Counted from the first letter of the stretch, positions 9,132 to 21,746 are shown. The stretch: 64,000 nt of DNA from Larix kaempferi (GCA_027924585.1 BSBM01000637.1:3720001-3784000); one strand, 5' to 3'. Notes: generated by a model not told the origin, from the letters alone. Numbers and translations: made by a program.

Positions 9132-12100
9132 ATGAGGTTAATTGCTCAGATTGGGGACTATGAGATGGATGAGATCATTATTGATCTTGGATTCGAAGTA
9201 AATGTCTTGACCAAGCAGACATGGCATCAGATGGGAAAACCAAAGTTACAGTGGTCACCACTACAGTTAAGAATGGCTAATCAAGGGATTGTTATACCTT
9301 TGGGGAGGTTACCCAACACTATCGTTGACATTGACGGAGTGCGCAACTATGCAGATTTTGGAGTGATTGAAATCGTGGATGATAGCCATCCTTATCCAGC
9401 ATTGCTAGGTATCGATTGGGCAATGAAAAAATCTTCCATTATTAATTTGAAAACCATGAAAATGATATTTGAAGGCAACGATATCAGGGTCATTGTGCCA
9501 TTGGATCCCTCATAGGGCGAACGATGTGTTGAACCAATTCAGGAAGAACCTAGAGCCTAAGATTTGGACCGTATTTACTAGATGACAACCAATACTACTG
9601 ATTATATTAATCCAACTGCAGATGGGACACTCAGTTGGCACTGTGACAGTTCTTGCATTTCAGACTCTGATGCAGGACTGAAAAAATGGCAAAGTAGATT
9701 ACATGAAGAATCTGCCAGGAGATGCACGTGGATCACAAAGTCATTGCGCTGGATTGGAAATGATGTAAGCCCAATCCCTGGCTATGATGGTTTCTCTAAT
9801 GTTTATTCTTTTATCAATGAATATACTGCAGCAATTGCAGAAGAACATCTCTTACAAGCATTAGATGTGGCATTGTGTGATACACATGCCAGATGGTGGG
9901 CTGCACATAAGCAGACACTGACAACATGGGATCAATGCAAAATTAAGATGAAAATCCACTTTGCTGATAAGGTTATCTTATCATTTGAGAAATATAATGG
10001 ACAGATAGATCCAAGAGAGCATATTCAGGTCTGTTCAGTAGCATGGAAGGAAAGGCCACAGATAGAATGGGTGCATCTATTTGTGCACACATTGGAAGGA
10101 CCGATTCTGAAGAAGTGGTACCTAGACCTGGAGTTGCACACAGGCACAACTGATTGGTCTGGCCTAACTACGAGCTTCTAGTAGGATTTCAGTTTTGAAG
10201 ATGAACATCCAAGTATTAATGATGCACTGCAGATTATCAAGGAAAGAATATTTCGACCAGCTTGTACTCAAGAAAATATGACATTAGAAGAATTCTTTGG
10301 AGCAAACAACATACCTGCATGCCTACAGCCAGAATGGGAAGAGCAGCTAGAGCACGCTCTTGATTATTATCACAACGCTGAGGACTGTGAGGATAAAAAA
10401 GACAGTGATGAGGAGGACCCGCGCAATATACAAATACCTAATTTAGAGGGATCATGCAAGGTAGAAGGAACTCCACTGGAAATTCCAGATATGAGTGGAC
10501 CTATGAAAACAAGAAAAGTGAACATTGGCACTAGGGAAGAGCCAAATTTTGTAGCTATCGGAGACTATTGGGATGAAGAAACAGTTGAAGAAGTCATGGA
10601 CATATTACAGGAATATCGAGAATTATTCCCGACCAAGTTCACAGAGATGAAAGGCATTTTGGGGGACTTAGGAGTGATGAAAATTCCTCTTAAACCTGGC
10701 GCGAAGCCTATGAAGCAGAGACCATATAGACTGAATCCACGCTACAAAGAACGAGTTAAGGCAGAACTCAATAACATGCTCGATGCAGGGATCATTGAGT
10801 CAGTTGAAGAATCTAGGTGGATAATCCCAATGGTTATCCAGGATAAGAAAACAATGGGTGAAATTAGGATCTGTGTGGATCTGAGAAAGCTGAATGATGC
10901 TTTGATGCATGACCCATTTCCTACCCCTTTCACAGATGAAGTACTTGATAATGTCGGAGGGAATGAGGCATATTCTTTTACTGATGGATTCTCTGGATAC
11001 CATCAGATTAGGATTGACTGTGCAGATAAGCACAAGATTACTTTTGCTACGGAATGGGGTTTGTTCCATTACACAATGATGCCTTTTGGGTTGAAGAACG
11101 CACCTGCCATATTTTCCAGAGTGGTCGTCGTAGCATTTAAAGATTACATACATAAGTTCTTAGAGGTTTATTTTGATGATTGGACCATTTTTGGCTTACT
11201 GAAGAAATATGTCGTGAACCTCAGGATGATACTGGAGAAATGCAGACAACATCAAATTTCATTAAATCTGAAGAAGTGTGTTTTCTGTGTACCCTATGGC
11301 ATCTTGTTGGGACACATTGTGTGTAAACAAGCCTTGATGGTTGATCTTTCCAAGATCATAGTCATTGTGAATTTACCGACACCAAACTCAGTTAAGCAGT
11401 TGCGCACTACATTGGGACATACTGGTTATTAAAGGAAATTTATAAAAGGGTATGCACAGATAACCACATCTATGGAGAAGCTACTGAAGAAAGACGGGTC
11501 ATTCATCAGGAACAAAGAATGTGAACAAGGTTTTTATACATTAAAAGAAAAGATGGTCACTGTGTCGATCCTAATTTTTCCAGAATGGGAGAAGCCATTT
11601 CATGTTCATGTTGATGCATCATGTATCACACTGGGCATTGTTCTTGCTTAGCCGGGAGAGGGAGGTATTGATAATCCCATTGCATTGTCTAGTAGAAATC
11701 TTTCATCTGCTGAAAATAATTATACCACTACTGAACGAGAAGGACTCGCTATGGTTTATGGGATACAAAAGTTCAGACATTACTTGCTTGGTGTGCATTT
11801 CTCCATGTTCACTAACCATTCTACTTTGAAATACCTGGTCAATAAGCCAGTGTTAGGGGGGCGCACATGCAGATGGTTACTACTCTTTAAGGGGTATGAC
11901 TTTGAAATTGTTGTTAAGCCAGGCAGATTGAATTTAGGACCTGATTATCTATCAAGGATCGAGTTAGGAGAGGAACCTACAAATGTGGAGGACAATCTTC
12001 CTGATGCGCAGTTGTTTGGTATACAAGTTGCAGATGATTACTATCAGGACATCATTGACTTTTTAACCACAGGGATGGCACCTAAGGAGCTCACTACGTA

Positions 12101-13310
12101 GCAAAAGAAACAGTTGGTAGTGCATGAAGCAGACTTCACTATAATCGCAAGTTAGCTATACAATATGGGACCAGATGAAGTACTACGCAGATGTGTACTA
12201 GAACATGAGAAGCCATTCATATTGGCCGATGCGCACTCACGAGTTGCAGGAGGCCACTATGCAGGAAGAGCTACTATGCAGAAGATATTGCACGTAGGGC
12301 TATGGTGTCCTACAATTCATAAATATTCGAAGGAACATTTCCAGAGTTTCGATGTCTATCAGAGGACAGGAAAGCCATCGCGCAGGGACGAAATTCACTT
12401 AAATCCACAGTTAACATTGCAGGCATTTGAGAAATGGGCGATTGATTTTGTGGGTCCTATTAACCCACTAGGGAAGAGAGCTAGTACGAGGTACATTATT
12501 ACCGCAACTAATTACCTCACCAGATGGGAAGAAGCAAATCCAGTGAAATATTGTAGCGCAGCTATAGCCGCAGAGTTTTTATACGAAAACATCCTTAGAA
12601 GGTTTGGATGCCCGAAGATTTTGATGAGTGATCAAGGCACTCACTTTCTGAATAGAACCATTGAAGCTTTGACTGAAGAGTTACACGTTCATCATTAGGG
12701 CAGTATGCCTTATCATCCATAGGTGAATGGAACTGTTGAATCATTTAACAAAGTACTGGAGAATGCGCTAACCAAAATATGCAATGTGAATAGGGACGAT
12801 TGGGACCTGTGCATTCCAGCTGTGTTATGGGCATATAGGACTACATGCAAGAAATTGAATGGATACACACCTTTTAGGTTGGCTTATGGGCAAGAGGCAA
12901 TAATGCCAATGGAATATATCGTTCCCAGTTTGCGCATAGATGCGTTTACAGGCATGGTAGATGGCACAACGCTAGAAGAAAGGCTCCTACAATTGGTTGG
13001 GCTGGAGGAAGATCACTTCATCGCAGACTTCCACCAACAAGTACAGAAAGAGTGTGAAAAATCATCCCATGATCGCCACATAAAAAACAAGAGATTTTAG
13101 GTAGGTGATCTAGTCCTCCTGTATGATAGCAAATTCATGAAATTTCCTGGAATGTTTAAGATGCATTGGCTTGGCCCGTATACTGTATTGCATGTTACTA
13201 ATGGTGGCATAGTCCAGTTAGCTACATTAGCCGGAGATACCTTGCCAAGTTTGATAAATGGCAGTAGATTAAAGCTTTACCGTGATAGTATGGCTGTGCA
13301 GAATCCTGTA
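9132..13310 (+). pseudogene. Ty3/gypsy polyprotein: protease, gag-like domain, RT, RNase H, integrase
   Basis: One reading frame runs the full length with no frameshift, broken only by stops. By my count there are ten TAG and two TAA and no TGA. Protease: IIDLGFEVNVL near the start and ALLGIDWA later. A gag-like domain follows at 9582-10250 (ARWWAAHK; LEGPILKKWYLDLELH). RT has GFSGYHQIRI, MPFGLKNAP and a YFDD catalytic core. RNase H has HVDAS and a later TEREGLAMVYGIQKFRHYLLG. Integrase has WAIDFVGP, MSDQGTHF and VNGTVES, the three acidic catalytic positions. The usual gag upstream of protease is not found; sequence before 9132 is unrelated. Most stops fall where this family should have glutamine. 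Confidence 0.85.
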
Positions 13311-13602
13311 TGATCAAGGGAGGCATACCGAGCAACATTGCTGAAGTTGTGCGCATGAAAAAAAAAAGAAAAAAAAGAAAAAGAAAGCAAGAAGCCGCAC
13401 ACTATGCTTCAAAGTAAGAATTTCATAGACATCACGCAAACTGCAGTCACGCAGAAGACGACACCAAATGTGCATCCCAAAGTGAACATCCTGTTAGACT
13501 CCTAGCACATTATGATGGAAACCATTACCATGACATTTGTCGGCCGGTTAGTGGGTCGTTAACCAACTTGGAGGCATTGGTAAAGTTCAAATTTAAGGGT
13601 GG
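13311..13602 (+). other. Untranslated tail of the Ty3/gypsy element
   Basis: After the polyprotein stop comes an A/G-rich tract (about 13356-13392), then about 200 bp with no coding signal. A short purine run, AAGGGTGGA (13594-13602), precedes the putative LTR start TGTGACA. I infer that this run is the polypurine tract. Confidence 0.45.
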
Positions 13603-13617
13603 ATGTGACAATTTAGA

Positions 13618-15232
13618 TGTCACGTCCCCATTTTGACCCCCTTTTTCATTAAATCGTAAATGATGTAAATATTGATATTTAATCATGGTGAGGAGCTCAA
13701 GGCCAAGGCCCCACCATTGATTTAGTGTTTTATGTATCGGCAATTAAAAATAGATGCCTATGGTTCTTGTGCTAGATAGGCACAATGTAAATTAAGACAT
13801 CATGTAAATACGAATTTTAATGAAAAACCCACAACTAGCTATGCAATGCAACAAAGAGATGGGGGCATGATTCTACAAGGAATAGGGAGGGAAGTTATTC
13901 AAACCCTTGAGCCAATGGTGTTAATCCATGTGTCAATGAGAAAACCCATAAACCACCAACTACCCATTTTGGATTATGGACCCAATCATTTAATTCTTCC
14001 AGAAATTGGTTGAGGTAGTTAATGCCTTGGGAATGAAGAGGTATGGCAGCCAATTTCATGCATGGGCAAGCCATCAACCTGGGAATTCATATTTTTTCTT
14101 CTTGGGCAAGAAAACACCCACGAAATGGTGCCCAAAGCCATTCTGAACAGAGATTTTTTCCTCTCTCACATAGATTGAGATTGCTTGAAGTTACATTCAT
14201 GTTTTTCCTCAAAAACACAGGGTTTTCCTTGCCCAGAAACTCATTTTTGGTTTTGGATAGTAGCTAGGAAGAAGGGGCTGCGATTTGGGACCATATGGAG
14301 GTTGTTTTGTCCCAGAATTGCCATGGGCATTTTTCTTAAAAATGATTTCTGCTTCCTGGGGTTTTCCCAAACCTCCATTGTTCATTTTTAGCCTTCCCAC
14401 GTTTTTCTGAAGCTCAGGGAATCATTTTCATGCTTATCACTGTACAAACATTTTTCTCCTATCCAGCCTTTGTAGTTAGATGATTATCTGCATCCCTGTT
14501 TGATTTGGAGAACTGTAAGCAAGAGATTGGAGTGGTAGTGGACAGAGAGGGCTTGATAAACCTACTGGGGGAGATAACCTCTCAAGAAGATCAAGAGGGC
14601 TTTGGCTAATCTTCTATGCACACCCTGAGAGCTCTAGATGGGGAAGGTATGGCTTGAGGGACAGCAGTGAAAAGAATACTTCCTTGTGTTGGGTGTGTAG
14701 GTATTGTGGGTGCCAAGCTAGATAGATCTTGTAAGGTTACCCCTGGATCTGTGCTTGAGCTCACTAGCTTAGCCACTCTTCCTTTCCATTTCCTAGCAGC
14801 CTGATAAACCCAATTGTAGATTGGCTTGGCTCATCTTGGTGTATGCTTGGCTATGTGTGAGTTTGTTGTTCCCTGATTCCTTGTAGAGATCATGCCCAAC
14901 TTGGGGGTGGCCGTGTGTTGAGATATTGATGATCACAACTGGCCTATGGTTGGGTGGAATGTTGCAGTTGCATAGCCAGTTGCTTGGGACTACTTTGTTA
15001 TACGATAAGTACTCTCTTGTGTTAACCTTGCATTTATTTATTTGATGAATATCTTGAATGTATGATGGATGTGTTACCGAAATTATTTCCGCTATGTTTT
15101 TCTTATAATTATACATTTCATATGTTCTTTTATATTATGTGAATGCTTCTTTAAAAGCTCATGGGGATAGATGCTCGGTTTTAGCATCACGATCCTCTCC
15201 ATCGCACTGGTATGATGGGAGGGGATGTGACA
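13618..15232 (+). repeat. Solo LTR of the chromovirus family (about 1615 bp)
   Basis: This matches the LTRs at 23816-25440 and 33490-35114 over its whole length, from TGTCACGTCCCC to GATGTGACA. There is no primer site or internal region next to it. The flanks TTAGA (13613-13617) and TTGGA (15233-15237) look like a target duplication with one change. It most likely arose by recombination between the two LTRs of a former full element. Short open frames inside it are also present in the other LTRs and are not genes. Confidence 0.85.
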
Positions 15233-15480
15233 TTGGAACACATTAAAGGCCAAAGTGACCAGTTTAGCATCAAAAACTAGCTGGAAAGCTTAACCATTAA
15301 CGTTGATTCGATGGAGTTGACACTCTGGCTTGCTAAGCAACCTTTTGGCATTTAAGGAAATAGATCTAGCCTAATGATGAGGATCGAATGGCATAGTCAA
15401 GATCTTAGGCAGGATTTGGACATTAATATGGCATTAAGTGCCTCACAAACTGGTGAGGACCACATTGCAGCCTAGCTAAG

Positions 15481-15495
15481 GCTATAAATAGGCCT
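15481..15495 (+). promoter_or_regulatory. TATA-box-like promoter element
   Basis: The sequence GCTATAAATAGGCC has a near-perfect plant TATA box. It lies about 120 bp before the first ATG of the decayed reading frame that follows, so it is either the LTR promoter or the promoter of that frame. Confidence 0.45.
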
Positions 15496-15604
15496 CACTC
15501 GGCCACTTAACCATTTTTACGAAGCACTTGAACTGCTTGAGAGACAAGTGAACATAGCATTGTATGAGTGACTAGGTTGAGTTGGAGGATATATCCTGGT
15601 TGTT

Positions 15605-18285
15605 TGAGTAAGGAGGGATTCCAGCAGCAATGACGGCGACAAAGGAAAGTGTATCAGAACCTACCTATTTATCTAGTGCCTAACTACATCCCTCCACGGA
15701 AGCTCGACGGCCCACTAGTCCACATACCCACTATTTCTACCAGGGTGAAGATTGAGGAGAATTTGATGCGTGGTGTACCAGGTTGCAAGCTGGATGACCT
15801 GGACCTACTTGAAAACATGCTGGTAATGCCGAAGACTTACCCACAATTTAGACCTAATGGATAGATCAACTTGGTAAAGGATGCATAGACCAGTACCGAT
15901 AGACTAGAAGTCCAAGATTGGCTAAAGGCCATCCAACTTGTTAAACTTGCTACAAATGTCGCACTTTAATAAGAGTCTCGAGTTTTCCGTAGTAGTGTGC
16001 ACATTACTCACTTGCGTACATGAAGGATTCTTATGGCTCCACACTCGCATTGATATTAGCATTGATCTGATACATCATATTACAGGCCTGAATAAAAGAT
16101 GCTAGGACCTAGCCGACCTGATAATAAAGAAAGCATAGGATAGAGGTCTAAGCGTCGAAGTAGAAAAAGAATTTGGTGTAGTGCAGAAGGGATGTGGGTT
16201 CCCAACCATCAATATCAATGAGTGTGCCACAAATTTTACTACCCAGTTGCTCGCAGGAAAGTTACTATGCAAGTGTAGGCCACCTGAGGTACTCGTAGTT
16301 GCAATCAAAGCAGCTTCTAACGTATTGCAGGGAAAATCCTACAATTGGTGCCAGTTCTTATTGAACGAGTTCCTAGAAGATGTTCAAGACAATGGAACAG
16401 CATTCCATTTTAGCTGGATGCTAGTATTAATAGCCTTTGTAGGATGGAAAGAGCCAGAGGGGTATCAAGGGGTTCTGACCTTAGTAGGGCAAGGTCGTGG
16501 AACACATTTTTCCAACCTATGGGAGAACTGTAAGGCATCCAAACAGTGACATACAGCTGAAGTCTTTTATGTCTATTATCACCAGTTGCGCGAGGTGATT
16601 ATGGCAATGCCATGCATTTCAAAACCGCTAACCGACAAGTACACATGCATCATGAGGTTTAGCATGAGGAGGCATCAGTCACACATTCAGCCAAGGGCTG
16701 ATGCACAGGAAGGATTATGGTATCTAGGGTTTATCGACTGGATGAAGAGACCATCAAGCAGATGATGGAGCATTGGGATGATGACTGGAAATTCCCCACG
16801 TCATGAGATAATGCATTAGACTATGAACAATAGGTAGAACCTATGTCGCACAAGATTGATCTAAAAGACTCAGATGAGGAGAGCACAAAGGAAGATAAGG
16901 AAGAAATAGAAGCAGGAAATGGGAAGAAGGGAGGGCTACTAGCTAGTACTCCCATTGAGGAGAAAAAGGAGGACGTGCATAGTGCACATACAGAGATGGA
17001 AGCAGGTAAAATAAAGGCCACTGAAGGCCCTACGCAATGACAAAGACGATGGACAAAGAGAAAGTCCGAAAAAACTAAGTTCGGGCTAGTACTACATCCA
17101 GATGATTGCAAGATCATCGCAACCAAGGTCCAGGAAGTATGGGAAGAGACCCACGCCAAAAAATAATCCAAACAAGAACAACTCCAATTGACAATAATCC
17201 AAGCTACGGAGGAGGTCAAGACAATGGTAGTGCAGATGGGGTTGGGCCAGCCAAGTTCAGATTCTGATGGGAAGTCAGGGGGGCCAAGTGTGCAAAGAAG
17301 ACCACCTATTGTTGTATGTAAGTATCCATGTGTGTTGAACCTCGAACTGAGCTACCTCATTTATCAGAATGAAGTGGTTAAGGAGGAAGTAAAGACTATG
17401 CGCCTTGACCTAAATATTAGGGCCTTGCCCCTAGAGGACCTGAATGAGTTGCACATAAGGGTTGTGGAAGAGATTCATGAGAGAGGCCTAGCTTTATATG
17501 ATCAGTGCACATAGTTAACTGAAGATATCAATCAGTTCAGGAATGAATCAGATAACAACAAGTAAGAGTTGAGCACAGCCAAGGAAAAAGGCTGAAAGCT
17601 GAAGGAGACCATTTCAGCAGTCTGCACGAAAATAGAAGAATGCGAAGAGGAGGATAATGTGGAGGACACGATAAAGAAAATTGGGACAAGGGTAGAGTCC
17701 CTCACTTCTGAGAAGATACAAATGGAGGCTTCTTGCAAAGGAAAGATTGCAGATCTGGAGGCCAGGCACCCTGTCATTCCATCGGATTAGTGCCCAACTC
17801 CAGCTGAGGAGGTGAAAGCCACTATGGATGGCATTTCGTCGGAAATAACGAAATGCCAGGATTTAATTGAAGAGATAACAATAGCAGCAACTGGGTTGAA
17901 TGAGGACCCGACACTTCAGCAGATAAAGGCAAATTTGCAGTGGACATAGCAGCAGGTAGATGTTGCAAGCATAGAGGTAAAGACTGCACTGGCAAGGGAG
18001 AAAATACAGAAGTTTAACGAAGTCAAAGAGCTGCAGAAAGCACTGGTATCACATAGAGAGAAGGAGGCTTCCACATATTCCAGGTTGCATCCCATTGAAC
18101 AAGAAGGCCTTGAATTGATGCAGCAATTCGATGCGAAGTTCATGGAACTTCAGTCCGCAAAAGGAACCATGAAGGAACAAGTGGCTAAGGATAAGGTCTC
18201 GCAGGAAACTCTGGAGATGCTTCAAGGTTTCGAACAAAAATCCAAGGAGATAGTTGCAGATTTAGCAGGAACTCTGCAAAGCTAG
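15605..18285 (+). pseudogene. Unrecognised decayed ORF with charged, coiled-coil-like C-terminal half
   Basis: I do not recognise this product. Three segments line up in sense: 15649-15864, 16181-16760 (one frame, with NWCQFLLNEFLEDVQD and a hydrophobic SWMLVLIAFVGW), and 16843-18285 (a single frame for about 1.4 kb). The last is rich in Glu, Lys, Gln and Leu in heptad-like spacing, preceded by an acidic DSDEESTKEDKEE stretch, and probably forms coiled coils. Seven internal stops (three TAG, two TAA, two TGA) and at least one frameshift make it inactive. Its place between a TATA box and an LTR-like stretch suggests the single ORF of a non-autonomous retroelement. A gag-like structural role is possible but not shown. 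Confidence 0.4.
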
Positions 18286-18351
18286 GTACGGTGGAAGATG
18301 TGGCCCTAGAGTCTGCAAGTGGAAGTAGATCGGGATGAGCCACAAGTGAGT

Positions 18352-19960
18352 GTTAGGGGCATGTTGGGTGGGGCCCAAGGGGGTTAGAAAATATACAAGA
18401 GTTGGAAATCATGCATTGCACGATGTGGCAAGGGATGGAAGCATATTTGAGAACTGCGCATTGTTGCGCAGTGGTAGATGGTAAGGCAGAGTTGCACAAA
18501 ATGCAGATGCAGAGACGTCGCGCAACAACCATTTTGGGTAAAGAATGAAAGGAAAGCTCGGAGCAAAGAAAGCGACCTGTTTTGGGACATGAAGATGGAT
18601 GATAGGGACTTTCAGAGAGAGTGTCAACAAGTGGTTGAGAGTCTAGGCCATGACATCGATAGTGACAGGCAGGAGGAAGTAGCGAAAAGGGACAGGCCAT
18701 GATGCAGTGTAACCATTTTGAGGACTGCGGCTGTCAGAGGCACATGCGAGCCATGAGTGGCCCAGCTGGAATGGCCTAGAGCAGGTGGAGTAAGCTGTCG
18801 ATGGTGACAGTTAGGCTGGAAGTTAGCCACATCAATTTTGTAAACCTAACGGTTTTTCCTACTGATTGTAAAGACATGACCCATGTGCGTGATCTATAAA
18901 TAAGGCATTTTGGTATGGGAAAGGGTTAATCTCTCATTGAACTCGTCATTGTTGGGTTAGTGAATATTGTTAGATCTTTTGAGAGTGAAACCATTGTAAA
19001 GGCTCCACAGCTAAGTGCACAGAGAGCTATCTGAGAGAGAAGAGAGTCTACAATTGAGTGCGCAGAATAACAACGGCCGTACCCTTCCCAAATGATTAAT
19101 ATTAACAACCATTCTTGTGGACGTAACCTCCATCCGGGGGATGAACCACGTTAAATTATGTGTTATGTGATTGTTGTGTGTTTGCGACTGTTCATTTGCT
19201 TGGTATGGATGTTTAATACTGTAGTTGTCTATTATGTGATTGCTTTTATATGTATTCGCCGCAAGAGAATGGGAATAATATGTTAAGTAATACATGTGTG
19301 GATGAATGTTAAGTATTCAACACTTATAAGTCTGTGAATGTATGAATCTGCTGATTAGTCACATAGTTGAATGTTGAATTTAAGCACAACATTGGAGCAT
19401 GCAATTTTGTATGTTTATGCAATTGTATGCAACATACGATAAGAACCTGAATGTGTTGAATGGATAAACAATGCTAAGTAAGATTGGTTAGAGTTAATCA
19501 AGTTTTGAGCAGAAGCATGGTCTAGTTGATGTGCTAATCCATTGTAAGTGCTGCAAGTTAAGCTATCGATAGCTTATCGTTGGGCCATGGGAAGTACTCA
19601 TTACCACGTGATCCTTGGACGCACGGGTGGAGCAAGCTCCTCCGCTTGCCGAAATATCTGACACGAAGTAGAGACTTCGCGTAGTTGTCTATCCACAGCA
19701 GTCCTTATGGTGTTGCACTGCTCATCAGTCTTCCTACACTCGCATCACTAGGTTGTGGAAACTTGATTCTGAAACCACCCCCTCAGCTTCACCTCGAGTG
19801 AGACCTCAGGCTGCACACATCTTGTTGCCGAAAGGGTCGATGAATAGGGGTTTTGTTGGTTCCTTGAACTGCGAAGTACCTGGGTCTGCACTGGAAACCT
19901 CTAGCTCAGCTATATACACCAACAATATTTCAGGATTTACCCTCATGATAGTATGAATAA
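18352..19960 (+). repeat. LTR-like stretch downstream of the unrecognised ORF
   Basis: It begins TGTTAGGGGCATG and carries a TATA box near 18891 (CTATAAATAAGG). About 220 bp further on it has GGACGTAACCTCC followed by GAACCACGTTAAA, a phrase common at the R region of plant LTRs. No second copy is present in the window, so the borders are uncertain and the right end is a guess. I see no other gene in this stretch. Confidence 0.35.
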
Positions 19961-20311
19961 ATGGGGTAGTGGTACGAAAAAATGGGCTTGCTTATGAAGG
20001 ATTCAATTTTTGAAATACAAGGAATCGTATTACAAGTGATGTAGTTGTTTCAATGACAACATCTAAGCTAGCATATTGGATGCCAATTTTATATAAAATC
20101 ATGAAAATGTTGGGCTAAGATATATATGACCATGAGAAATAGCTACGCTTATTGAAGACTTGTTGAATTCTATTGGAATCAACAATCTTAGCAAGGAAAA
20201 AACAACAAAACATAACCTACATCAAGGACTGAAAATGTTTTATTAGCCTTAACATTTAGATGAGATATGGGTAGTCAACAAACGTGGAGCATATGGGCCA
20301 ACCTATACATA
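19961..20311. other. Intergenic sequence, nothing recognised
   Basis: I find no coding region, repeat copy or LTR terminus in this stretch. It is AT-rich and leads into the second copy of the dispersed repeat. Confidence 0.5.
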
Positions 20312-20862
20312 GCTATGAGTACATGAATAACTTAGGAATCCTTGTGACTTTACAATCCCTTATTTTAATTTTATATTGTCTTTTAAGGTTATGTGGATCC
20401 CCTAATCCTCACGAGGGTTTAAACTAGGTTTTGATTACTAAATTGAGTTAACCTTGCAATGGTTGGAAAGTGACCCATCACTTATAATGATGCATCCATG
20501 AATCCATGCAATAGCTCCTTGTAACTACCTCTTATTTGACCTTTCAAAGATATGGAAGGTCAAATAAAGTCAAATATATGCAATAGCTCCTTGTAACTAC
20601 CTCTTATTTGACCTTTCCAACCCCATTTGACACAATGTCACCCCTCAATCCACATTCAACTCTACATACATTAAGCTTAGGAATTTGTTTCCACGTTCAA
20701 ACCCCTTTTCTAGTAAATTCACAAAAATGGAAATAATGTAGACAGTTTGGTAAAGGAATTCCCATAATTGTTGCCACACACTTTGGAAAAGAATTAAGGT
20801 TTGAGTCTGTCAAGCACACTCGATATCTAGGGTATGAGCAATATAACATACATTCTCTACTT
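20312..20862. repeat. Dispersed direct repeat, copy 2
   Basis: This copy matches 8428-8970. It contains two tandem versions of an approximately 72-bp unit (near 20508-20620) that includes CTCCTTGTAACTACCTC. Sequence after 20862 differs from sequence after the first copy, so the shared block ends there. Confidence 0.7.
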
Positions 20863-20919
20863 TGAGTGAGTTGTTATAATGTTCTTATTACTAGTGAAAT
20901 GAAATGGATGAGAATTGAA

Positions 20920-21746
20920 GATAAGGAGATCACCTATCCTTTATCTGAATGAGTTCAGATTGCAAACAATGTTTCCATATTTACATGTCTATACATAAAT
21001 GAATGATTCTTCAATGCATTCACTGCATTCACAATGTTTCCAAATTCACTGTAGTGAACATAAACCATCAAATGTCAATGCCCCCAAAATTTCCTTAAGG
21101 ATAGCAGATCATTTTGATTATTTTTCTATATTGTCACAAGGGTCATCATTTATAAACACAAGCACAAAAATAACACATCATGCCAAAAGAAAGTAGTCAA
21201 CATAAACCCTTTGGGATTGTAACGAGGGTCATCATTTATAAATACAAGCACAAAAATAACACATCATTCCAAAACAAAGTAGTGAACAGAAACGATTTGG
21301 GAAAGACTAATGCCTATTGTTTCATGCTTTACCTTCATACGGAGAAAACACAATCTGAGCATTTCAACCCACCATGTGTCTATGTCATACATGAAAAAAT
21401 GAATAATCAGATTAGACAATCAATTGTTAACCGATATTGTTATAAGTAAAATGAGAATAGCATATTTATTGCATATCAAAACTTCTTTATACACCATGTA
21501 ACTTATTTGTCAGACTCTAATGTATTTTTCCTAAACATTTGAGCATTTATATTTATAGATGTGCCTTATTTTTATTAATGGTATTAAATAAAGCATTGAT
21601 TTAAAGGTGTTACTGATTCTAGTTGCACTAATAACTGAATGTGATAGCCCTTTCGATGATTTTACATTGTAGGGATTTTGGGGATTTTAAACTAAGATAA
21701 GATAAGGTGAACTCATTTAGATAAAGGATAGGTGATTTTTGTGGAT
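20920..21746. repeat. Segment bounded by imperfect inverted repeats
   Basis: The stretch 20920-20957 is the near reverse complement of 21708-21746; both contain the block AGATAAAGGATAGGTGAT in opposite sense, with a few mismatches around it. The spacer is about 750 bp. This is the layout of a small foldback or MITE-like DNA element. I find no clear target duplication and no transposase. Confidence 0.4.
21141..21290. repeat. Tandem duplication, period about 85 bp
   Basis: The block beginning GGGTCATCATTTATAAA at 21141 is repeated at 21226 with a few changes, including the shared CAAGCACAAAAATAACACATC. It lies inside the inverted-repeat segment. Confidence 0.7.

Larger units (their letters stand above)
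13603..15640 (+). repeat. Putative 3' LTR of the Ty3/gypsy element, split by a solo LTR
   Basis: The left part is 13603-13617 (TGTGACAATTTAGA) and the right part starts at 15233. Near 15481 the right part has a good TATA box (GCTATAAATAGG), as expected in an LTR. The right end is unclear because I find no second copy to compare, so 15640 is only a guess. An alternative is that the sequence after 15233 belongs to the unrecognised ORF downstream. Confidence 0.3.

Noticed and set aside
9132-9515. Treating DLG in the Ty3/gypsy protease as a broken active site
   Set aside because: The same lineage may normally have a non-standard triad. With one copy I cannot tell family state from mutation.
8428-20862. 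Calling the 545-bp repeats a pair of LTRs
   Set aside because: No TG...CA ends, primer site, polypurine tract or target duplication was found; a third partial copy lies outside the pair.
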